From the NCBI GenBank assembly GCA_029721435.1, contig CM056578.1, positions 12,462,313 to 12,526,312 on the forward strand: a stretch of 64,000 nt of DNA. The letters are read 5' to 3'. Under the pieces are notes generated by a model, which saw only the letters and a program-made list of their open reading frames with translations, was not told where the DNA came from and did no database searches. A program made the translations under genes and the position numbers. This document shows, one piece after another, positions 9,801 through 21,100 of the stretch (position 1 is the first letter of the stretch; each line of letters starts with the position of its first letter). The DNA comes from Gymnothorax reevesii. Lineage: Eukaryota; Chordata; Actinopteri; Anguilliformes; Muraenidae.

Positions 9801-12116
9801 AACATAGAGAGGAGTGCAGAGAGGAAGATAATGTGGACCCTGAGGACCTCTATATGATTGGATCGCAACTTGGAGAGGGCGGGTTTGGCTCGGTGTACGC
9901 AGGGTTCCGCATCGATGATGGAGTCCAGGTAAGCTGTTGATCACACCATATTTCCATAAATATCCTCGACGCATTGTCTCTCTGGTCTCAAAGTGTCATT
10001 AATCTTTGCATAATAATTTTATTTGACGTTCCCTTGCATATGACCAAAAACCTTTCAACTCCATTCAACTTTAATTCTTGTTTAGACAATGATATGTCGC
10101 CTCCATTCTTGCTTTGCTTTATTATCCCCCGCCAACACGAAGTGGGAGGGGGATATAGGTTTGACCTCCGTCCGTCCGTCCGTCCGTGCGTCCGAGATAA
10201 AGGGGACAGCTTTACTCAGAAACTACTACAGATACAGTAACCAAATTTGGTGTGTAGCTTCAGACCATAAAGGCCTTGATTGAGTTCGAAAATGAGAAGC
10301 GCACGATTGGCGGGGGATGTTGTAGACCATGTCGACTTGTTTTCAATGCTATACTTGAAATGTTGCTTGGCATTATTAGCTTTTTTTGTTGCAATATTTA
10401 TTCAACTGTAAAATATGACAAAATGTTTTGTATGTTTTAATCAGGTCGCCCTAAAATTTGTTGACAAATGGAAGGAGGATGAATTACTTGTGAGTACTGG
10501 AAATCACATTTGTCAAACTCTGACTTGTTCACTGCCCACCATTTTAACATATTAGATGGTGGTTATCACCTTTAAATTAGTTTTAATTTTGTCTTTGATG
10601 TGCGGAAAAGCTGTCTTGTCATCTTGAATGTGTGCTGCAATGAGTAATCTAAAGACATTATAGCTGACAGAGCTGCTTAAAATAGGCAAAATATTTGACC
10701 ATTGACTGAGGAGTCATGGGAATAAATGAGCCATATCACTCTTTTGCGTATTTCAAACACCTTTGGCATTGATTGATCGCAAAATAGTGATGCTGCTCAT
10801 TGGTCCCCTTGGCTCATGGGACCCCAGTCTCCCCTACTCCAGTAGAGGTTTGAAAAGCGCTGATGTGGATGATGAGATTGCTATTGTTCAATGTTATTAT
10901 GCTCATGCTATAGACCAAAGCACTAGCATGCTGCACATCGGAATTGTGGTAGACTCAGAAGTGTAAGGAATTTTTGGGAAAAGCTAGATCTCGCTATTTT
11001 TTTGCATATTCACGATTGCTCTAATTACAGCCAGATTATGCCCTGTCTTACCAAACCTAACTTCCTCTCACTCTGCAGCCGGGACAGAGGGTTGCGACTC
11101 CAAGGGAAGTGTGGCTCACGAGTCTTGTCAACCAAAATGGGGGCCATCGGAACATCTTGAAATTGTATGAGTGTTTCAACAAACCAGACCAATATGTCAT
11201 GGTGCTGGAGCGGCCAGATCACTGCATGGACCTTGCAGAATTCATGGCCTCCCAAAATGGCCGATTGAACGAGGAAATGGCGAAAGTTGTGATGACGCAA
11301 CTTCTGCAGGCGCTTGTGCACTGCCAGGAGCGTGGTGTTTTTCATCGGGACGTGAAACCGGAAAATGTCCTGATTGAGAAAAATACGATGCGTGCCATCT
11401 TAATCGATTTTGGGTGCGGGGATCTGTGGAAGGATACTCCATACACCACGTATGCAGGTCAGTGAGAGGATTGCTTTGGACCTTTTAAAGCATTTGGAAG
11501 AGTGTTAATACTGACAGTCTAATAGGCACTGGAAGTTCGTTCTGTGTCTCAGTGGAACATTGAGCGTGCCAATCTAACCAGGTCCTTCCACTTATATAGG
11601 CCGTTCTATGACTTGGTCGTATGGTTTTCCAAGGTTTTATCGACACTTGTATCTGTTGCTCTTTCAGGTACTGAGTTGTTTGCACCTCCTGAGTGGTTTA
11701 CAGAGGGGACGTACCATGCTGGCCCCGCCACTGTGTGGTCCTTAGGGGTCACGCTCTTTGTGCTTGTCCTTGGTTATGAACGGTTGTTCAGCTTTGACAA
11801 GCAGAGCGGGCTCCTCGACTCCAGAGGGCTGTCCTCAGGTGAGTTTACACCTCTTTTGCGGAATGACTCTGTCCAATCACATACACTCTTTTAAGCTCCT
11901 TTCACCTCATCTCTTCAATCGCTTACACTCTTATGACCACCAACAGAAATCGAAGATTTCATCGGCAGGTGCTTAGCGCTCAGGGTGGAGGACAGGGCTA
12001 CACTGGATGAGCTGACTGTTCACCACTGGCTTCAGCCCATCTGCGCAGTACCAGGTAGCCATTTTGGACCTCAGAAAAGGGTCTTTTCCTTGTTAATGAG
12101 AAATCACGAAAGTTAG
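9801..12116 (+). CDS. PIM-like serine/threonine kinase domain, unit 2
   Basis: Five exons, all with GT/AG borders: a 9801-9928, b 10445-10489, c 11079-11457, d 11668-11838, e 11947-12054, or reading on to TAG at 12114-12116. The spliced frame is open and spans a whole kinase domain of about 277 residues. Exon a has the ATP loop LGEGGFGSVYAG; b the lysine strand VALKFVDK; c the helix-C glutamate region, the PIM-specific hinge LERPD, HRDVKPEN and DFGCGD; d APPEW and VWSLG; e the helix-I arginine. All catalytic residues are present. PIM kinases are constitutively active and lack the usual Asp before WSxG, as here. No ATG lies in frame upstream of the loop before a stop; TTGAAG at 9795-9800 is a candidate phase-1 acceptor. 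The true 5' end is unknown. Confidence 0.85.
10124..10318. mobile_element. MITE with ATCCCCCGCCAA termini, in kinase intron
   Basis: The ends ATCCCCCGCCAA (10124-10135) and TTGGCGGGGGAT (10307-10318) are perfect inverted repeats. The interior starts with a run of CCGTCCGT repeats. It lies in the intron between exons a and b of unit 2. The corresponding unit 3 intron shares the neighbouring text (cctccattcttgctttgctt) but lacks the element, so it inserted after the units diverged. It is present in copy B at 59145-59339. Confidence 0.75.
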
Positions 12117-12196
12117 ATCATGCTGAAGGAACGACCAAAATGGGAACATAGTGACCAGCGCAGTAGTGACAAATCTGTTTCTGCCTCATGTTGAAG

Positions 12197-15100
12197 AACA
12201 TAGAGGGGAGTGCAGAGAGGAAGATCATGTGGATCCTGAAGACCTCTATATGATCGGATCGCTGCTTGGAGAGGGCGGGTTTAGCTCGGTGTACGCAGGG
12301 TTCCGCATCGACGATGGAGTTCAGGTAAGCTCTTGACCACACCATATTTCCATGAATATCCTTGACGCATCCTCTCCCCATTTACGAAAAACTGCCATTT
12401 GTCTTTTCATTTTAATTACCAGCCCTGACAAGGTGGGTCTGCTTTCAGTACTTGTGCGAGTTCGTTCGCTGCGCCAGCCATCGCTTTCACTGCACTTGGT
12501 GTTTCGCCAATAACTTTCTTGCTGTCTTCAACTTATTTCTAGTACTTTTATCACAGTTATTATTGCCCTGGGGAATTTTTTTGGCATAATCACCGATCAC
12601 TTCAAAGATCAAGGTCATGACAACTGGCTACACCCCTGAAAGTGCTTCTTAACACCGTAGCTTCAAAAGTATTTATGATAGAAAACAGAAAAAACTTGGT
12701 ACCTCACAACTACTGAAGAAGCCTCAGCTTCTATTAACTTTTGGGCAAATTCCATGCAAGGTCAAGGTCACAACAAGGTCATGACATCTGACCACACCCC
12801 TCAAAAGGCTTGTTAACACTGTAATTGTATCCCCCGAACGAAGTTCGAGGATACTATGGATTTGGCCTCGTCACGCATCCGCGTCCGCAGAGATTTTCTT
12901 GTGAACGCTCTACAGCCCACATAAGTGCACCGATTCTTTTAAAATTTTGCAGGGACATGTATTATGGTAAGTTCACGACACCTATTGATTTTGGGCACTC
13001 TGGGGCCATCTGGGCCCAACTGGGGGGCCTTCGGGGGATACATGTGCTCCGTTGCCGAGTGCTCTAATTTCAAAAGTATTTATGATAGAAGCCTGTAGCT
13101 TTGTGTACAGCAAATGTGAAGCAGGGTAAATCTTCTCTCAACTTTGGACGTCACTCCACTCAAGGTGAAGGTCTCAGCAAAACTTTATTTCTGTTGAGGG
13201 ATATATAACTTTCTTGCTATCTTGAACCCATTTAGGGCTTTAGTCAAAGTTATTATACCGCTAGGATATTGTTTTGGCATTATGACTGGTCACCTCTAAG
13301 GTCAAGGTCATGAAATCTGGCCATGCCCCTCAAAATATTTCTTAACACAATAATTTCAAAAGATTTTATGACACCAAGCTGGGGCTTGGTATATAGCAAC
13401 TATAGAACAAGGCTCGGCTTCTATCAACTTTTCGGCAAATTCCGTTCATGATCATACTTTTATGTATGATTAAGTATGATTCATACTTTTAAATGTGTTT
13501 TTAGAGGCCAGGCAATTCAGTTTGCTTCACGAAGACAAAAACTTTTAAGATTAAAAGAACAAAATCTTAAAAAAGAAATTGAGATTCTCACATCAATACT
13601 GGATAGCTCACAAGCAACTTGCGATGTAACTGACAAATTGGACCGAAAGCAAAAAGAATTGGAACAATTAATTTGTGACAGGTCAACTATAATGCACTAT
13701 AATAACAAAGCAAAATGGATGGAGAAGGGAGGGAAATGCAATAAACTATTTTTAAGCCTCCAATATAGAAATACAGCAAAGAAAAATATACAGAAATTAA
13801 AAAGGATTGATGGGACGATTCTCATCTCTCCTACAGATATTCTGAATGAGGAAGAGAGATATTTTACAGAGATATTCTCCCCCCAGTTATCAGCTGTTTC
13901 ACTATGTAATACTGATAGTAATTCATTTTTCCCTCAAAATCAAGTTAAATTATCAGAGGAACAGAAAGCAACATGCGAGGGGCTAATTACAGAAACTGAG
14001 CTTTACAATTCAATCATGTCCTTTCAGCGGGGGAAATCGCCAGGGTTAGATGGTATCCCAATAGAAGTCTATCAAACGTTTTATGAACAGATTAAAAACC
14101 CCCTGCTCACATGTTTTAATTTTTCATATGATCAAGGTATTCTCACCGGGACTCAGCGAGAAAGTGTAATTTCTCTGCTCTTAAAACAAGAAGCTAGCGG
14201 CCACTATAAAGATCCGGTCCACTTAAAAAACTGGAGGCCACTCACTCTTCAGTGCTATGATGCGAAAATATTAGCAAAATGTATAGCATTGCGTATAAAG
14301 AATGTCCTGCATGATATTATACATCATGACCAGTCTGGTTTTATACAAGGTAGAAATATTTCAAATAATATAAGACAATTACTTGAAATTATAGAATATT
14401 ATGATAAAATAAAGAAACCAGGTTTGATTTTTATAGCAGACCTTGAGAAAGCCTTTGATAAAATCAGATGGGATTTCATCTACCAATGTTTAGAATTTTT
14501 TAACTTTGGTAAATCTTTAATACAGTGGGTTAAAGTAATGTATCATAATTCCGCCTCCAAAATTATAAATAATGGTTCTCTCTCAAACCCCATTATATTC
14601 TCTCGGGGAGTAAAACAGGGCTGCCCGTTATCACCGTATCTGTTTATTATGGCAATAGAAGTACTTGCTATAAAAATACGAGCAAACAATAATATCAAAG
14701 GTCTAGAAATGCCAGATCTAAATACAAAAATTTCAATGTATGCCGATGATACCATTTTTTTACTGAATTCTGATTATGAAACACTTCAGTGTCTTACAAA
14801 AGACCTGGATGAATACTCAAAACAATCTGGGCTGAACCCTAATTACGAAAAATGTCAAATACTGAGACTTGGTTCCTTGAAAAATAAAAATTTCACTCAT
14901 CCATGCAATCTACCACTTCACTGGACAGATGGACCGGTCAATGTTCTCGGTATACACATTCCAGAAAATATTAGTGAAATTTCAACAGTTAATTTCAATA
15001 ATAAACTGAGTAAAATTGAAAAAATTCTTCTCCCATGGAAAGGGAAACATTTGACCATTTATGGCAAAATAACTCTGATTAATTCATTAATTGTATCCCA

Positions 15101-18100
15101 GTTTACATATTTATTCATGGCATTACCAACTCCTTAAGAATCATTTTTCAAAATTTATGAACAGAAGATATTTAAATTTATATGGAATGACAAACCTGAT
15201 AAAATTAAACGTGTGTATTTCTACAATGATTATGTATCTGGTGGCCTCAAATTATTAAATTTAAAAGCTTTAAATCTTTCACTGAAGGCCTCATTCCAAA
15301 ATTCTATTTCAATTCAAACTGGTTTTCCAGTAAGTTACTTAAAAGTGTCCATCCTATGTTTGAAAAAGGATTCTTCCCATTCCTGCAGATTAAACCTGTG
15401 CATATTAAGTTAATTACTGACATGTTTTTTAGCGTTTCCACCTTTCTGGAAGAAGCTCGACAGAGTTGGTTGCAATTTCAGTTTCATCCACCAGAAAATA
15501 CAGAACAAGTTCTACAACAAATAATATGGTTAAATTCCAATATACTTGTTGATAGAAAAATGATTTTCTGGAAACGCATGTTCGATAACGGAATTATTTT
15601 TTTAAAGGATATAGTGAATGAGGAAAATAAAATTATGTCCTACAGACAATTAACTAGTTTTTATGGAACTGTCTGCACACTGCAACAATATAATCAACTT
15701 ATTGGAGCTTTACCAAATACTTGGAAATCAAAAATTATTAAAAGACCAGGAGGACATCTAGTCTGTCTGCCTCAAATGAAAATGGTACAATGGTTAAAGA
15801 AAATAAAGATGAATAAACATAAATACACATTTTACTTAAGAATAAAGAATTTAGTTGCGACACCATATAGAATTCTAGATAGTTGGGAAAACTTGTTAGA
15901 CACACCAGTTCCATGGAATAAAGTCTTCAAAATTCTTTACAATTCATCACTTGATCCGAAGATAAGATATTTTCAATATAAGCTAATATATAAGTTTCTA
16001 GCAACAAAAAAGATGCTAAATATCTGGGGAATTGAGCCGTCACCCCTCTGTCAATTCTGTCAAGAGGAAGCGGAGTCAGTAGTCCATTTGTTTTAGTACT
16101 GTCCTGTAACAGCCCTTTTTTGGATAAAGGTGCAAAATTGGATATCTCAGTATAATAGTATACAACTAGATTTATTTAAGGTATTACTGGGTGATGTAAC
16201 TAAAGAAAAACATCAAATATGTAATATAATTGTATATCTTGCAAAAATATTTATTTTCAGGTTGACATCTGTTGGGGAGTTAAGACTTGAGAGATTCAAG
16301 AATTTTGTCATGTATTACAGTAGAATTGAGTGTGCGATGGCCTATGAGACGGGTCTTGTAATTTATGCCAAAAGATGGGATAAAATTCGGGAGGCTGAAG
16401 GTTGGGAATAACAAAGAGATGGAATGGATGAGCTAATAGTTACAAATGCCAAAAATATAAAACTCTGAATGTAATCTTTATTGTATTGTATTTTATTTTA
16501 GTTTTTTTTTATTTTATTTTTTTTTATTTTTTGTTTTTCATGGGTGTGTGTTTTGTTGGGTGATGGTAGGAGGATTCATACTTAATTATATAACTGATTT
16601 AATGAATAAAGTTGTCCTCCAAAGTGGGGGGGTGGTGGCGGGATAGAAAAAAAAAAAAAAAAAAAAAAAAAAATTCCGTTCATGATCAAGGTCACAGTCA
16701 CTAGTAGCACCTAAGATCCGAGAAAGTGCACCTTTTTCCGAGAAATTCCTACAAAAATGTAGTTGTAGAATACACCAAGGTTTACTGAATATTTGAGGCC
16801 AAGTCAGTAAAACTCAGAAAAATTTAACCGAGGTGTCCCGAAGTCTGTCCGTTTTACATAACTTTTGACAACACCTCGATTTTCACTTTCTCTCAAGGTG
16901 CCCTCTTTTAAAAATGACATCATGTATCTGATTTGTTTGTGATTTGGTACTTTTGCAGATTGAATATATTCTGAATACTGAACAAGTGTTTTTATTGTTC
17001 TTAATATAATGGCGGTGGTCTGCCCTTTGCCAGTTCCTGTATGCAGCACAGGCACAGCAGTCTGAACTACAGTACTGACCATTCCAAAGTTCCCATGAAA
17101 TTTGGCAAATATTAATGTTTTTTCATAGATCTGAAAATTTTGCAGTGGCTGAAAAATTGTAATAGTTTGCTTGAAAAATTTGGTAGCCAAAAAAAATTAA
17201 GGAAAATTCGCAGGATGAATTATCACTGAATATTCGGCGAATTTCTGATTGGGGAAATTTGGAATGGCCAGAACTGTAAGCCAGTACTTCATTCAGACTT
17301 CATCTAGGCCCTGACTTACACTGCACCTCGTTGAACAGGCAGTGCTGATAATTAATTTGCTTAATTAATTGGTGCTTGGACTTCAGTGCCGGAGGAAGGT
17401 CTTTAATGAGGCATGTGTTTAGACGGTCTTTGCTCACACCAGAAAAAAGGAGGTGTAGAGGCCTAGCAGACAAACTTCGGCCTATTTTGGGAAAATTTTT
17501 CCGAGGTTAACAGAATTGGTCTCAAATATTCAGTAAACCTTGGTGTATTCTAAGTTTTTACGGGAATTTCTTGGAAAAAGGTTCACTTTCTCGGCTTTTG
17601 GGTGCTACTAGTGAGTGAAGTCATGGTCATGGATGTACTCAAATCAAACTTCTTGTTCACACAATGTTTTTATATGTTTGATTATTCTTCGTCAAATTTA
17701 CTCATGTGTCTCAAGGGCAGGTGGAATGGAGGGGCTGCTGTGTTTTTGCAGTGTCCCACAACCACTTTTCTAGTTTTATTTGATGACATGAGACATGCAT
17801 GAGACAAATAAGTTTCTGACTCTGTTGAACTTTTATTATTGTTTAGAATAAGAACTTATGTTGCCTCCATTCTTGCTTTGCTTTCTTTTCCAAGTTATAC
17901 TTTACAACTCTAAAATATAAAAAAATGTTGTATGAATTTTATATTAGTGAAATTCATGGAATAAGATTTGTGCTGTAAAAAGAGTGTCTCAAAATTTTGT
18001 TGCATTTCTCATCATAATGTTGCTTTTATCAGGTCGCCCTGAAATTTGTCGACAAACAGGAGGAGGAGGAACTTGTTGTGAGTACTGTGCATCATTTGTC

Positions 18101-21100
18101 AAACTCTGAATTGTTTACTACCCACCGTTTTAGGATATTAGATGGTAGTTATCACCTCTTTATTAGCTTTGATTTTGTGAAAATCAAAAGATGTTTTAGT
18201 TTGGTATCCTGAGGCTGTGCTCCATAACATAAACCGTCCCGCCCAGTCACCGACAAGAGTTGACAGTTATGGAAGCATGGGAAGGAGGGAACTATGGCAG
18301 AGGCGGGCTACCTCTGTTTTGTTTGAGTTCGAATGTGAACAGAAGTGAAAGTAAACAGACTTGCATTGGGCACCTTTAACTGTCACCTGCAATTTCTCAC
18401 ATTCAGCCCGGATTGGTATACCACATTTCAAATGCTCACTGCTCCCATATACAATAGTTCTACTACACATGCATGGTCTAATTGGAAAGAAAAGACATAG
18501 AGGTTTTCAATGAAATGCCTCATGAAATGTTGTAACCAACTGTCAGAGAGTTATTGAGACTAGAATAATGAGATATATTTCTGCTTGCGTCATAAAAGTT
18601 TGAACAGGACTTTGCCAATTAATTTGGGCGTATGGGGTGAATTTTCAGAGGCCACTAGGCCATGGCCACAGGTCTCATGCATTTGTGGTCAAAAGTTGAT
18701 CCCAAAGGAATGAAAAATGAATATTTTACAGATTTATTTGTAAATGTATGTCCATGCGTTTGCCTGTATTGGTGGTTGAGGATTTAAGTCATAGTTTACA
18801 AATGAAGGATTCAAAATTTGCTTGAAAATTTTGTAGGGCCCAGTGACAGTAAATAAGTGAACCCTGCTGTTCCTTATAGCATCTTCTTGACTACAGCCAG
18901 ATTATGCCCTGTCTTACCAAATTTACTTCATCTCTCTGCAGCCGGGACAGAGGGCTGAAGATCCAGTGGAAGTGCAGCTCATGAGTCTAGTCAACCGAAA
19001 TGGGGGCCATTGGAACATCTTGAAATTGTATGAGTGTTTCAACAAACCAGACCAATATGTCATGGTGCTGGAGCGGCCAGACCAGTGCATGGACCTCCCA
19101 GACTTCGTGAAGTCCCAAAATGGCCGACTGAACGAGCAAATGGCAAAAGTTGTGACGATACAACTGCTGTTGGCACTTGAGCACTGCCAGGAGAGTGGTG
19201 TTTTCCATCGGGACGTGAAACCAGAAAATGTCCTGATTGAGAAAAATACGCTTCGTGCCATCTTAATCGATTTTGGGTGCGGGGATCTGTGGTGGGATAC
19301 TCCATACACCACGTATGCAGGTCAGTGAGAGGATTGCTTTGGCCCTTTTAAAGCATTTGGAAGAGTGTTAATACTGACAGTCTTAAGGGCACTGGAAGTT
19401 CGTTCTGTGTCTCAGTGGAACATTGAGTGTGCCAATCTAACCAGGTCCTTCCACTTATATAGGTTGCTCAATGACTTACTCAAATGGTTTTTCAAGGTTT
19501 TTTTGACACTTGTATCTGTTGCTCTTTCAGGTACGGCGTTGTTTGCACCTCCCGAGTGGTTTACAAAGGGGACGTACCATGCTGGCCCCGCCACTGTATG
19601 GTCCTTAGGGGTCACGCTCTTTGAGCTTGTGTGTGGTTTCCTGCCATTTAAAATCGATGACTTGCTGGTTGGCAGGAATATGCTCCAGTTCCCCCCAGGA
19701 CTGTCCACTGGTGAGACTTGACTTTTCTCTCATTACGTACCTGATACAAATTTCTACTGTCTTCACCATCCAATCATATTTTTGCTTCAGCTTCTTTTAC
19801 CTCCCCTGTCCAATCATATACAGTACCTGTCAAAAGTTTGACCGCACCCACATTTTTCTTACAATGTATTTTAAATAAAGAAATAAGCAGCCTTTAATTT
19901 GCAAAAAAAAAGGTCTAATTCTTAAATCCATCTAACTAACCACTATTTGTTGTCATATTTGCAGCACATTTCACTTTTAAAAAAATTTTTTTTAAACAAG
20001 GGCAGTCATATGACTATCGCAAATTTGTACGGCTGCAAGGCTGTCTAACTTCCCAAAGACGTGCTGCACTTGAGGTGGCTTTTCATCAACCTTTTCGCCC
20101 AATAAGTCCCAAAACCGCTTGACTTTAATTCGGCTGTTGGCAAATAGGAGTTTATTTGTCTGTTGACTTTGCAAAATGTGGCTTCTTTGAGAATGGCTAA
20201 ATTTAGCGCACTATTCAAACAAGTAAATTATTCTCTTTTCACTTCTGACTGTTCACCTTTTACAAGATTCCATTTGAGACTATATATAGAAGTTAAGCTG
20301 TTTAAATTTCTCTCAGAACAGAGTGCTGTGACATTTGCAAAGTGTGTCCAAACTTTTGACAGACCCTGTCCATCTCTTTTTGCCATCAACAGACCTCATG
20401 CACTTCATCAGCTGGTGCTTGGTACCCAGCGTGGAGGGCAGGGCCACACTGGCAGAGCTCCTGCCTCATCGTTGGTTCGACTCCATCAGTCAGACCCAAG
20501 GTTGCCATTATTTTCTGTGTTGTGCAGACATGCTGGACTGATGAAACTCATGGCCTGTCAAACTTTTCTCTGGCCCTGTGTGACCTGACCTTGACAATCT
20601 CTTCCAGTGACCACAACAGGGCAGGAGAGGGAGAGCCGGCAAGAGGAGGAATCAGGCTGCAGTAGCTCTTCCAGTTCAGAAGTTAGTGAGGGCGAGTCAG
20701 TTGAAGTTGAAGAGCTGAATAGACGTGTGTGGGAGAGTCAGGACTCCTCTAGCTCACGCCTGACACGAGTAAGGAGAGGAGTAGAAGACAGTGAGGGTGA
20801 CAGGCAAGCCAATAGAGGAGAGGACTTGAATGAGCATGGCCACAGCGCCCGCGTGCCTGAGGTTTTTGCGCTTCCAGACCTTTGTGGTGTGTGGAGAAGA
20901 ACAGTACAGCTCTCTACGTCCTTAGTGGAGCCGGTGGAGGACAGGGCTGTGCCGGATCAGCAGAGAGTTCAACACTGGCTCCACCCCATCTGCGCAGCAC
21001 CAGGTACTTCTGTGTTAAGCTCTTTCTTTTACTGCTCTTACTCTTTTAAAGGTATGACAGAATGCATTCTGCTACAGCGCATCAGTGTGTGTACAGTGTC

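Larger units (their letters stand above)
1..18213 (+). repeat. Long direct duplication, copy A
   Basis: This stretch recurs in the same orientation at 49022-64000. Base 1 matches 49022, and the offset is 49021 over most of the span, changing to about 45786 after the LINE at 13455-16670. Differences are scattered substitutions, small indels, the LINE (absent from B) and a 36-bp inversion. The outer ends are not visible: A is cut by the window start and B by the window end. Identity was judged by eye as very high and was not computed. It may be a real tandem duplication or two haplotypes placed in series by an assembler. Confidence 0.97.

Noticed and set aside
10186..10215. CCGTCCGT run as a possible CRISPR or regulatory array
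   Set aside because: It is a simple short tandem repeat inside a MITE in a vertebrate intron, with no spacer structure.
14543..14755. Minus-strand frame opposite the LINE palm domain
   Set aside because: It is the antisense shadow of the reverse transcriptase coding strand.
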